Origin: Clostridiales bacterium
GTDB taxonomy: Bacteria > Bacillota > Clostridia > Lachnospirales > Lachnospiraceae
DNA length: 39,844 nt
Direction of reading: 5' to 3'
Assembly: GCA_012523925.1 (NCBI GenBank)
Contig: JAAYSQ010000220.1
Location: forward strand, 1 to 39,844
This document shows, in pieces, positions 19,560-28,843 of the stretch. The first letter of the stretch is position 1; the number at the start of each line of letters is the position of its first letter. The translations under genes were made by a program, and so were the position numbers. The notes beneath the pieces were generated by a model, which was not told the DNA's origin, ran no database searches, and saw nothing but the letters and a program-made list of their open reading frames with translations.

Positions 19560-19805
19560 GATCCATGGTATAGATTTTAAGCAGGTATTCTGACTTATGG
19601 ATCATTGCTTCCTTCATAACCTTCCCAGAATAACATTGATTACGATTTCTCGTAAATTAGTTTCCAGTGATTTTTCCAAGGATTTACCTTGTTGAAGGGC
19701 GCTCCCCAATTACAGCGGCGAGACCGTACAGGATTCTAACCTGTTTCCCTATTATGTCGGATACTTGCGGATATGTATAAATATCAACTTTTAGTACCTG
19801 ACCAC
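19560..19805 (-). promoter_or_regulatory. Cobalamin riboswitch
   Basis: Minus strand contains AATAGGGAAACAGGTTAGAATCCTGTACGGTCTCGCCGCTGTAA ... CACTGG ... CTGGGAAGG ... AGTCAGAATACCTGC (B12 box, + strand 19581-19595). Confidence 0.95.
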
Positions 19806-20035
19806 TTAAAATCCACTATATTTTGTTTGGTTTATAGTATATCACTGACCTTTTCGTGAGTCAATCCTAAAATAATTTTACGGTCTTGAAAAGGTTTTAG
19901 CTCTATTGAAAAAGTATATTATAGTCAAAGTAAATAGAAGATAATTTGACCTCAATAATATTTATTATTCTGCTAAAATATGCTATAATCGATTCATTAG
20001 AAATACAAGAATACATGCATAATAAGGAGTTAATA

Positions 20036-21094
20036 ATGAAAATCAATCAAACTTTATTTGGAAAAACAAAAAATGGAGAGGAGGCATACCTATATACTTT
20101 AACAAATCAGAACGGCATGGAGGTTTCCTTTACCAACTATGGCGCTTGCATAGTAAGTATAATCGTTCCGGATGCGAAAGGTGAAAAGGCAGATGTTGCT
20201 TTAGGTTTTAAGAACATAGAAGGTTATGAGGAAAATGAACCAGGATTTGGAGCATTTATCGGAAGATATGCTAATCGCATTAGTGATGGTAAAATTGAGA
20301 TAAATGGCAAAGTTTATGAACTAGAAAAGAACGATGGTGAAAACACTCTTCATGGAGGAGTTAAAGGATATAATAATTTCTTATATGAAACAGAAGTATT
20401 CAGGGATGAGGATATGATTAGCATAGAGTTCTCAAGATTGAGCCCTCATATGGAACAAGGCTTCCCAGGAAACCTTGATATTACGGTAACTTATAGTTTG
20501 ACACAAACGAATGAGTTAATGATTGAATACCATGCGGTATCAGACAAGGATACAGTAATTAATCTAACAAATCACTGCTATTTTAATCTTGCAGGACATA
20601 ATTCTGGTACAATATTAGATCACAATCTGATGATTAAGGCTAATAAATTTACACCAACTAGAGAGGATTTAATTCCTACGGGTGAGATTTGGGATGTTGA
20701 AGGAACGCCAATGGATTTTAGAACCCTAAAACGAATTGGTCAAGATATTAATGCAGATTATGAACCACTTCGCATTGCAGATGGTTACGATCATAATTAT
20801 GTCCTTGATATCAATGGAACGGATGTAGAAAAGGTTGCAGAACTGGTTGAAGAGAATAGCCAAAGGGTTATGGAGGTATTTACAGACCTACCAGGCATGC
20901 AGTTATATACAGCTAATATGTTAACCCCGGTGAAGAATAGTAAAGATGATGCTATTTATAAGAAACAAGATGCAATATGTTTTGAGACACAGTTTTTCCC
21001 GAATTCCTGCAATACCAGTAACTTCTCTTCTAGTTTGTTAAAAGCGGGGCAACCATTTGAATCAGTGACAATTTATAAGTTTTCTACCAAATAA
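20036..21094 (+). CDS. galM: Aldose 1-epimerase
   Basis: About 352 aa from ATG 20036 (aaggag RBS); TNYGACIVSIIVPD, GFGAFIGRYANRI, LHGG, NLTNHCYFNLAG, GYDHNYVLD, CFETQFFPNSCN. Confidence 0.93.
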   Translation: MKINQTLFGKTKNGEEAYLYTLTNQNGMEVSFTNYGACIVSIIVPDAKGEKADVALGFKNIEGYEENEPGFGAFIGRYANRISDGKIEINGKVYELEKNDGENTLHGGVKGYNNFLYETEVFRDEDMISIEFSRLSPHMEQGFPGNLDITVTYSLTQTNELMIEYHAVSDKDTVINLTNHCYFNLAGHNSGTILDHNLMIKANKFTPTREDLIPTGEIWDVEGTPMDFRTLKRIGQDINADYEPLRIADGYDHNYVLDINGTDVEKVAELVEENSQRVMEVFTDLPGMQLYTANMLTPVKNSKDDAIYKKQDAICFETQFFPNSCNTSNFSSSLLKAGQPFESVTIYKFSTK

Positions 21095-21181
21095 TAAGCT
21101 TGCAAGCTAGGGTATGGCTGATAATATCAATCCTTATTACCTAATCGTCTTGATATATTGTCCATGCCTTATACATATCAT

Positions 21182-21230
21182 AATAAAAAGAGCTGCGTAT
21201 TCGAATATAAACTCGAATGCACAGCTCTTG
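21182..21230 (-). terminator. Terminator of upp (between convergent galM and upp)
   Basis: aaaaagagctgcgtattcga...tcgaatgcacagctctt; T-run on minus strand. Confidence 0.8.
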
Positions 21231-21266
21231 TCATTTCACCTTTGATGAATTAATTGGAGTTGCATA

Positions 21267-21896
21267 TTATTTTGTACCGTAGATTCGATCTCCTGCATCT
21301 CCAAGGCCAGGGAGGATGTATCCGTTTTCTGTTAATCTTTCATCCATATTACCAATAAATATATCAACATCAGGGTGCGCTTTTTGTAAACGCTCTACAC
21401 CTTCTGGAGCAGCAATTAAACATAGGAAATGGATTTTCTTTATGCCTCTTTTCTTTAAGATAGTGATGGCAGCTTCTGCAGATCCACCAGTAGCCAGCAT
21501 AGGATCAACAACATATATCTCACGGTTCGCAGCGTCCTGAGGTAGTTTACAGAAATATTCTACGGGCTCTAACGTTTCCTCATTTCTATACAAACCAACA
21601 TGTCCCACTTTTGCATTAGGAATTAGATTTAGCATACCGTCAGCCATATGAAGTCCTGCTCTTAGAATAGGAACGATACAGAGTTTTTTACCTTCAATCT
21701 CACGAACCTTTGTTGTGCAAAGAGGTGTCTCAACTTCTATGTCGGTTAAAGGAAGATTGCGTGTTGCCTCATAACATATCAACATAGCGACCTCGGATAC
21801 TAAATCACGAAATTCTTTAGTCGATGTAGTTTTACGCCTCATAATTCCTATCTTATGCTGTATTAATGGATGGTCCATGATAGTTACATTTGCCAT
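21267..21896 (-). CDS. upp: Uracil phosphoribosyltransferase
   Basis: 209 aa; [60 protein letters not shown]. Confidence 0.97.
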   Translation of the reverse strand: MANVTIMDHPLIQHKIGIMRRKTTSTKEFRDLVSEVAMLICYEATRNLPLTDIEVETPLCTTKVREIEGKKLCIVPILRAGLHMADGMLNLIPNAKVGHVGLYRNEETLEPVEYFCKLPQDAANREIYVVDPMLATGGSAEAAITILKKRGIKKIHFLCLIAAPEGVERLQKAHPDVDIFIGNMDERLTENGYILPGLGDAGDRIYGTK

Positions 21897-22102
21897 TATT
21901 TTACCTCCTGAATTTAAAAGTCGAATTTCCTAAACTCCATTATAACAAAATATAGTGTCATATTAAAGGACTATTTTAATTATTTTTGGCTTTATTTATG
22001 TAATAAATTCAGATAAGGTTCCATTATAAATTCCCCTATTACAATAAGTGAGGATTAAATCCTAGTTTTGGTGGATTATTGTTGAAAAAGGAAGAATAAT
22101 GT

Positions 22103-22849
22103 GTGAAAATATTATTAGTATGCCTCAGCGAAAGGATGGAACATAAAGGAGTTATGGACATAAAAAAAAGCAATGAATATCGACTAGATAGATCAACTAA
22201 CAATAATCGTGCGACAAATAACAAATATTATGGTAAAGATAAAAATAAATGTGCTATATTATTCAAAAATGCGATAAATGAAATTGAAAATACTCTTGCA
22301 TGGATGAATAGAAATAATATTAAAATAAAAAAAGAAAGATTTTTTATAGAGATAAAGAAGCTTAGAAAGTTGTTTTTGGATTTGGGTGAGCAGAAATTAT
22401 TAAAGCAATCTTACTTTATAGAAGCGCTTCTAAAGCAGGAAGATATGTTATGTATTGAAAGCAATCTTACGGAATATATCAATAATATTAAAAACTGTAA
22501 AAAAGAATTGCAGTTTGCATTGAATAATTTTAAAAAGGAAGATAATTGCTGTAATTGCTCATTTATCCTAACGGAAGAAGAATATGAACAACGCTTACGT
22601 AACACCATATATTATATTAGGATAGCAGATTATGATTCAATTATTAATGAATTGGTAATGATGATTAATTTTGGAGATCCAGCATTTAAAGAGGAATTAC
22701 AAAAGGCGCTGGATGACGTTCTAGAATTCGAGTATGATAAAGTATTAAAAAGAATTATTAATGTAAAAGCGATTATGCGTATTAATGCAATTAAGGAAAA
22801 TAGAATTAAAGAGCCTAATAAGGATGATTTAATAGATTGGTTTTTTTAA
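22103..22849 (+). CDS. Hypothetical protein, Lys/Asn/Glu-rich, predicted mostly alpha-helical
   Basis: ORF of up to 248 aa with GTG start at 22103 (alternative ATG 22136/22154); no family recognised. Confidence 0.6.
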   Translation: MKILLVCLSERMEHKGVMDIKKSNEYRLDRSTNNNRATNNKYYGKDKNKCAILFKNAINEIENTLAWMNRNNIKIKKERFFIEIKKLRKLFLDLGEQKLLKQSYFIEALLKQEDMLCIESNLTEYINNIKNCKKELQFALNNFKKEDNCCNCSFILTEEEYEQRLRNTIYYIRIADYDSIINELVMMINFGDPAFKEELQKALDDVLEFEYDKVLKRIINVKAIMRINAIKENRIKEPNKDDLIDWFF

Positions 22850-22917
22850 AAATTTTAAAAATGGAAAAAGTTTTGAAATTATGATTAAAATGAAAAAATA
22901 TACAGAAAAAAGAGGAG

Positions 22918-22957
22918 AAGCCCGGTAGAGGGGGGAGGGTAGCTGCCGGGCTTATTT
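22918..22957. terminator. Stem-loop/terminator with G-rich loop
   Basis: AAGCCCGG-TAGAGGGGGGAGGGTAGCTG-CCGGGCTT then ATTTTAT; T-run also on minus strand (CTCCTCTTTTTT). Confidence 0.7.
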
Positions 22958-23307
22958 TATGAAAAAAATTATCTTGTAAGCAATATTCATTGATTAATTT
23001 CTTAATCTGATTAAATTATATCCGACATTTATGATGATTATATGGATTAATTATGAACAATTTGTTAATAAAATTGCAAAATCAAAAAAAATCGAATAAA
23101 ATCGAATTAAGTATTATACAAATCATTATGATATGCATAGATTTATAAGGAAAGAGTGTCAACAATTGCAGAGTGTTATTTTCTGTTCTCAGAGAATAAT
23201 AGTATTATAAATGATGTTGAATCGCGATATAGACAAATTACAAATAATATGTTATAAAAAGCAAATGGATAGCAAGGGATGGATTATGTTCGAGGAGTGA
23301 TGGTTTT

Positions 23308-23778
23308 ATGGCAAATGTATTTAAAAAATTAATTAGTAAAGAGTTGGGTGAGGTTAATTATCGCCGTTATTCTTCCTATATAAAACGAAACATGGAAAAT
23401 AAAAAGGGAGACAGCCAGATCATTTTCAATGATATGTATGAGAAATTAGCTGTTCGTGATATAAAATCCATAGCAAAGATGCATGAAAGATTAAATGATA
23501 CGATGATATTGGCATTTCGTATAAGCAAAAATTATTTCTTTGCTTTTTTATTTTATCTGGCAGCCTCAGTTTTTCTAATTGCAAAAGAAGTTCAGCCTGA
23601 GCTAACGATTATAGCACTTGTAATTATGAGTGCGTGTTTCATTTATAAAACATATGAATTTATCGTAAATAAATTCTGCTACATCGATGCGCAAATAGTG
23701 CTTGTTTATAAAACAGTCTTGGATCGAATTATTTTAAATGAGCATCGACGAGCCCAAGAAAAGATGAAAAAACGTTAA
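23308..23778 (+). CDS. Hypothetical membrane protein (two TM segments)
   Basis: 156 aa; hydrophobic FFAFLFYLAASVFLIA and LTIIALVIMSACFIY; gaggag RBS upstream. Confidence 0.7.
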   Translation: MANVFKKLISKELGEVNYRRYSSYIKRNMENKKGDSQIIFNDMYEKLAVRDIKSIAKMHERLNDTMILAFRISKNYFFAFLFYLAASVFLIAKEVQPELTIIALVIMSACFIYKTYEFIVNKFCYIDAQIVLVYKTVLDRIILNEHRRAQEKMKKR

Positions 23779-23816
23779 TATACCTTATATTGAAAGATTG
23801 AAAGGAAAATGCTTGC

Positions 23817-24479
23817 ATGAATGTATTTGATGTTATGGGTCCTGTTATGGTAGGACCCTCTAGCTCTCACACAGCAGGAGCTGTAAAGATTGGCTTGACA
23901 GCAAGGAAATTATTACAAGAGGAAGTTCAAGTCGCTGAAGTTCTTCTCCATGGGTCCTTTCTAGCAACAGGTAAAGGACATGGGACAGATATAGCAATAA
24001 TTGCAGGACTCCTTGGCATGAAGCCGGATGATGAAAGAATTCCTAATAGCTTTCGAATCGCTGAAGAGAGTGGAATGGAATTTTCCTTTGGTGGAACGGA
24101 ATTAAGGCATGCCCATCCCAATTCTGTCTTATTAAAGCTTGAGGGTAAAAGCGGCAAAAAACTAGATATCATTGGTTCTTCCCAGGGTGGTGGAGCCATT
24201 AAGATTGATAAAATAGATGGATTAGATGCGAATTTTTGCGCCTGCTACCCGACACTCATTGTTCATAATGTAGACAAGCCAGGTCATGTAGCACTTGTTA
24301 CGACCATGCTTGGTGAGTATTCATTAAATATAGCAACCTTACAGCTCTACCGAGATAAACGAGGAGGACGAGCAGTAATGGTAATTGAATGTGACCAAGA
24401 GGTGCCAGATGAAATGATAGAAAATCTAAGGCAACTAGAAGGCATTTTAAAGGTGACATACCTTAGTATGGAGGAGTAA
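23817..24479 (+). CDS. sdaAB: L-serine dehydratase, iron-sulfur-dependent, beta subunit
   Basis: 220 aa; MNVFDVMGPVMVGPSSSHTAGAVKIG; C-terminal ACT domain. Confidence 0.95.
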   Translation: MNVFDVMGPVMVGPSSSHTAGAVKIGLTARKLLQEEVQVAEVLLHGSFLATGKGHGTDIAIIAGLLGMKPDDERIPNSFRIAEESGMEFSFGGTELRHAHPNSVLLKLEGKSGKKLDIIGSSQGGGAIKIDKIDGLDANFCACYPTLIVHNVDKPGHVALVTTMLGEYSLNIATLQLYRDKRGGRAVMVIECDQEVPDEMIENLRQLEGILKVTYLSMEE

Positions 24480-24480
24480 G

Positions 24481-25353
24481 ATGAGTTTTCGATCACTACA
24501 AGAAATTATAGATAAAAGCGAAGAGACAGGCAGGGCCTTCTGGGAAACAGTCATGGCAGATGATATGAATGAAAGAGCTGTATCTAGCCAAGAATCCTTT
24601 GAAAAAATGAAACAATTATACCTAAAAATGAAAGAAGCAAATGCAGCTTATGAGGAAGATCTACTATCAGCAAGCAAACTTGTCGGAGGAGATGGAGCAA
24701 AAGTTCATCATGCTTTAGAAGAAGGAAAATTACTTAGCGGTTCCTATGTTGGGGAAAGCATATCAAAGGCACTGAAAATGGGTGAGAACAATGCTTGTAT
24801 GAAACGGATTGTTGCAGCACCTACGGCAGGATCCTGTGGTGTACTTCCGGCAGTTCTCTTGACTTATGAAGAACAAAAAGAAGCAGATATTGATAAAATG
24901 GTTGAAGCGATGTTTGTTGCTGCAGGTATTGGCGTTGTTATATCGGTTCGAGCATTTCTTTCTGGCGCTGCAGGAGGATGTCAAGCAGAAATAGGATCGG
25001 CCAGTGCTATGGCAGCAGGTGCTTTAGCATATCTGCAGGGTGGGGACGCTGAAGCGATCGCCCATGCTTGTGCCATGACATTAAAAAATCTACTAGGGTT
25101 GGTATGTGATCCAGTAGCTGGGCTTGTAGAAGTACCTTGTGTTAAGAGAAATGTCGTTGGGTCGGTAAACGCTATTGCCTATGCGGATATGGCAGTTGCA
25201 GGAGTTCGAAGCCAGATTCCTCCGGATGAAGTTATTGATGCAATGAGAGAAATAGGAGAGCAGTTGCCTATAACACTGCGAGAAACGGGAGAAGGTGGAC
25301 TAGCCGCAACTCCAACTGGAGCCGAAATTGCGGAGAGGCTAATACATGAGTAA
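24481..25353 (+). CDS. sdaAA: L-serine dehydratase, iron-sulfur-dependent, alpha subunit
   Basis: 290 aa; VAAPTAGSCGVLPAVLLTYEE, GAAGGCQAEIGSASAMAAGAL, CDPVAGLVEVPCVKRN. Confidence 0.96.
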   Translation: MSFRSLQEIIDKSEETGRAFWETVMADDMNERAVSSQESFEKMKQLYLKMKEANAAYEEDLLSASKLVGGDGAKVHHALEEGKLLSGSYVGESISKALKMGENNACMKRIVAAPTAGSCGVLPAVLLTYEEQKEADIDKMVEAMFVAAGIGVVISVRAFLSGAAGGCQAEIGSASAMAAGALAYLQGGDAEAIAHACAMTLKNLLGLVCDPVAGLVEVPCVKRNVVGSVNAIAYADMAVAGVRSQIPPDEVIDAMREIGEQLPITLRETGEGGLAATPTGAEIAERLIHE

Positions 25354-25366
25354 GGTAATAAAAATG

Positions 25367-25417
25367 GCGTGGGATTATTATCCTTTAGAGATAGGATAAT
25401 AATTCGCACGCTTTTTA
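25367..25417 (+). terminator. Intrinsic terminator after sdaAA
   Basis: gcgtgggattattatcctttagagataggataataattcgcacgctttttatt. Confidence 0.85.
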
Positions 25418-25483
25418 TTAAGATATAAATTAATAAAAAATTCTATGAGGATGATATACTCCATCGTATCTTTAATATTTATA

Positions 25484-26284
25484 TTACAACGGCAAATCGC
25501 GTTTCTGGAATGCTATAAATCCTCCTATATAAGTAGCAACAGCGATTAAAACAAGTGTTATAAATGACAAGATGAAATCATCACCACTAATAATCTTTTG
25601 TGGATCGAATAAGGTATAAATGGTTAGGTACTTTAGAAACTCCGTGCTTTTACCAACATCGGAAATCATCTGCAATACTAGGAAAGCAACCGGAAGACCG
25701 GCTCCAATCGCTAAGGAATTCTTGGTATCATTGAATAAAGCAGAAGCAAAGAAACCGATTCCGGTTAATGCGTAGTATAGAAGTAAGGCTCCGAGATTAA
25801 GAAGGAGAAATCCTGGGATGTCAAGTTCGCCAGGAAACTCAATTTCACTAAGAGTAATACCAATTACCGTTACAAAACCGATTAATATGCTTATGCTAAT
25901 AAAGATAAATAGTGCCTGGGTTCTGGCAATCTTGCTTCTGGTATTCGGTGTTGACAGCAGGTATGCCATAGAACCTTTATCCACAAGGGAAGCAAGGCTG
26001 CGATTACATACGATAACTGAATAGATCATTGGCAGCAATAGGATTAAAAAGCCGTAGAAATAGGTGCCAATAAAACTTAGCAGAGTATTACCAGCTCCGG
26101 TAAATCCCATTGCAGATATCAACTCCTGTGGGAGCATAGCTAACATTTCGTTAAGACTATCTTGTGTAGCAGGGTCGTACATGGTAATGATAATCGGCAG
26201 ATAAAGCATCAGAACCGCAAGTATAATTAAGAATACAATATAGTTTTGTTTGATTGTGGCTTTGAATAAAGGTTTGCTTATCAT
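25484..26284 (-). CDS. ABC-2 type transporter permease
   Basis: 266 aa, six TM-like segments; overlaps the ATPase gene. Confidence 0.85.
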   Translation of the reverse strand: MISKPLFKATIKQNYIVFLIILAVLMLYLPIIITMYDPATQDSLNEMLAMLPQELISAMGFTGAGNTLLSFIGTYFYGFLILLLPMIYSVIVCNRSLASLVDKGSMAYLLSTPNTRSKIARTQALFIFISISILIGFVTVIGITLSEIEFPGELDIPGFLLLNLGALLLYYALTGIGFFASALFNDTKNSLAIGAGLPVAFLVLQMISDVGKSTEFLKYLTIYTLFDPQKIISGDDFILSFITLVLIAVATYIGGFIAFQKRDLPL

Positions 26285-27207
26285 AAGGATCCTCCTTCCT
26301 GATTATCGACTTTTTCTGTAATCTTAGGTACATTATAGTAATGCATGAAGATATCCTCGAGAGTGCTGCTTTCCATGCTCAGATCCAATATACGATAGTT
26401 ACTAAGTGATTGAATAAATGCGGATACATTTCCAAGGACACTTAGTCTAACAACAGCTCCTTCGACGGTCATTTTATCAAAATGTGTATTCTCTTTGTAG
26501 GATTTTGCAGATGTTGGACTGTCAAAGGTAACCACATAAGTTTTCCTTCGTTTCTCCTTTAAGTCATGCATATTCTCTATAGCAACCAATTCGCCACTTC
26601 GGATGATACCAACTCTGTCACAGGTACGTTCGATTTCCTCAAAGCTATGGGAGGACATTAGGATAGTCTTACCCTTTTCTTTTTCCTCCAGGAGCAGGTC
26701 AGAGAATAGCTTTTGCATCAGCGGATCCAGACCGCTAGTAGGTTCATCTAAGATTAGGATTTTCGGATTGTGCATGAAGGCACTGATGATGCCTAGCTTT
26801 TGCTTCATACCTTTGGACATCTTGCGAATCTTGCCTTTGGTATCTAATTGAAACTTCTCAATAAGTTCGTCGCGGTAATTGGTATCCTTTAGCTCGCGCA
26901 TTTCTCCCATGAAATTAAGAAATTGCATTCCATTCATTCCATTAAAAAATGCCATTTCCGCAGGAAGATAGCCAAGATGCTTCATAATGTCGGCGCTCTG
27001 GGTTCTGCAATCCATGGAAAGGATAGAAGCGTCTCCACTATCAGGTGTTAAAAAGCCCATTAAGTGGCGGATGGTCGTAGTCTTGCCAGCGCCATTGGGT
27101 CCGAGATAGCCAAAGATTTCTCCTTCATTAATCTGAAATGACAGGTTAAATATCCCTTTGTGATTACCATAGTCCTTCGTTAATCCATTGATTTCAATAA
27201 CGGACAT
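26281..27207 (-). CDS. ABC transporter ATP-binding protein
   Basis: GPNGAGKTTTIRHLMGFL (Walker A), MSKGMKQKLGII (signature), ILILDEPTSGLDP (Walker B). Confidence 0.95.
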   Translation of the reverse strand: MSVIEINGLTKDYGNHKGIFNLSFQINEGEIFGYLGPNGAGKTTTIRHLMGFLTPDSGDASILSMDCRTQSADIMKHLGYLPAEMAFFNGMNGMQFLNFMGEMRELKDTNYRDELIEKFQLDTKGKIRKMSKGMKQKLGIISAFMHNPKILILDEPTSGLDPLMQKLFSDLLLEEKEKGKTILMSSHSFEEIERTCDRVGIIRSGELVAIENMHDLKEKRRKTYVVTFDSPTSAKSYKENTHFDKMTVEGAVVRLSVLGNVSAFIQSLSNYRILDLSMESSTLEDIFMHYYNVPKITEKVDNQEGGSL

Positions 27208-27542
27208 GAGTAAATCCCCTTTCTTTATTAATTTATTAGATATTAGGTATTGCGTAAGCGATAAATCTCTTGTATTTATTTTATTTTATCAAATATAAAT
27301 CCTATTCTCTACCTTAATAGAAGATTATTTTATTTTTATACAAATAATGGTGGCATAAATTATTAAAAAAGTATCATATGTAACAGATTGTCTATAACCG
27401 ACATTTAATGGGCGAATTATATAAGATAATACATTGGCAATTTCTATGAGTTGTGATATAATTCCTCCGTGCCCTTTTTCGTTTAAAAACAAGGGAAATC
27501 GACAATATAACTGGATAATTATACTACTCTAGGAGATAAAAC

Positions 27543-28571
27543 ATGAGATTTCTTTCTATAGACAAGATTGAACCAGGTTCTTATTTGGCAAAACCCCTCT
27601 ATAGCTCTAAAGGAACAATCTTTCTAAAGGAACATTTTCAATTGACGGAAGTATTGTTAAGTCGATTAAAAAAGTTAGGGGTTCAAGGTTTATATATAGA
27701 GGATGAGATATCCGAGGGGATCATGGTTGATGAAGTTGTCTCAGTGCAGCTTCGTCTTGAGGCATCCGCTAAATTAGAGGATATTATAAAGAATAAAAGC
27801 AATCTAGCTGAAATGCAACCAATCATATCGAATATCGTTGATAGTATTATTGAAAAAAAAGATGTAATTATTCAAATGCAAAAGTTAAATGGCCATCATA
27901 CTTATACCTATACCCATTGTATTAATGTAGGTATTTATTCGATATGTATAGGTGCAAAGATGGGCATGGATAGGGAGCAGTTGATAAAGCTTGGGACTGC
28001 CGGTATTCTGCATGATATTGGTAAGAATAATATTCCTGTTGAAATATTAGATAAGCCTGGTAAATTAACAAAAGATGAATTTGAAATTATTAAAAGTCAC
28101 CCGGTTTTCGGTTACAATATGATAAAAGATAAGATAGAGTTTAGTAGCGTTACAAAGATTGGAGTATTGCAGCACCATGAACGATGTGATGGTTCCGGTT
28201 ATCCACGAGGACTAAAGAAGGATGAAATATCATTGTATGGCAAGATTATTGCAATTGCTGACACTTATGATGCCTTAACTTCGGATCGGTCCTACCGTGC
28301 AGCCTACTCTCCCTTTGAAGCATATGAGTATCTAATGGGGGATAGGGATTCCCAATATGACATCTCAATCATCAATGTATTTGCAAGATGTATTGCTGTA
28401 TATCCTGTAGGAAGTTGCGTTAAACTAAGTGATGGTACTGAGGCTATTGTCATAAAAAATATTGAGGATTGTGCCCTTCGTCCTGTCGTACGAAATATAA
28501 AGACAAATACAATTATTAATTTGGCCCATGACAAGAAATATTTGAACGTTTGTATAACAAAGATGATTTAA
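27543..28571 (+). CDS. HD-GYP domain protein (probable c-di-GMP phosphodiesterase)
   Basis: HDIGKNNIP, HHERCDGSGYPRGL, IADTYDALTSDRSYRA. Confidence 0.92.
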   Translation: MRFLSIDKIEPGSYLAKPLYSSKGTIFLKEHFQLTEVLLSRLKKLGVQGLYIEDEISEGIMVDEVVSVQLRLEASAKLEDIIKNKSNLAEMQPIISNIVDSIIEKKDVIIQMQKLNGHHTYTYTHCINVGIYSICIGAKMGMDREQLIKLGTAGILHDIGKNNIPVEILDKPGKLTKDEFEIIKSHPVFGYNMIKDKIEFSSVTKIGVLQHHERCDGSGYPRGLKKDEISLYGKIIAIADTYDALTSDRSYRAAYSPFEAYEYLMGDRDSQYDISIINVFARCIAVYPVGSCVKLSDGTEAIVIKNIEDCALRPVVRNIKTNTIINLAHDKKYLNVCITKMI

Positions 28572-28619
28572 CTATATTGAGAGTCAATGCTGTCTTTTCA
28601 CTAAATTTATGATATTTTG

Positions 28620-28664
28620 TGACACCTTATCAGATATTAATATTCTGGTATGGTGTCATTTTCC
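28620..28664 (+). terminator. Probable terminator after HD-GYP gene
   Basis: tgacaccttatcagatattaatattctggtatggtgtcattttcc. Confidence 0.65.
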
Positions 28665-28843
28665 ATTCTATTTTCTATTAAAAAACTTCATTTATATAAG
28701 TATACCCACCACTTAACTATTGCCAGAAGAAGAAACAATTACCCTGGTTGCACTTTCAATTTTATGGTACAATTTGTATAGAAAAAACAATTGCGGATGG
28801 GTTTTAAGTAAATTAACTAAGCAGCGCAGAAAAGAGGTTAAAA

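Noticed and set aside
19946-20035. N-terminal extension of galM in the ORF track
   Set aside because: Not part of the aldose epimerase fold and overlaps probable promoter DNA; ATG 20036 has an aaggag RBS.
23085-23115. Short AAATCGAAT direct repeats as a possible CRISPR or tandem array
   Set aside because: Only two short AT-rich copies with no spacer regularity; no cas genes in the window.
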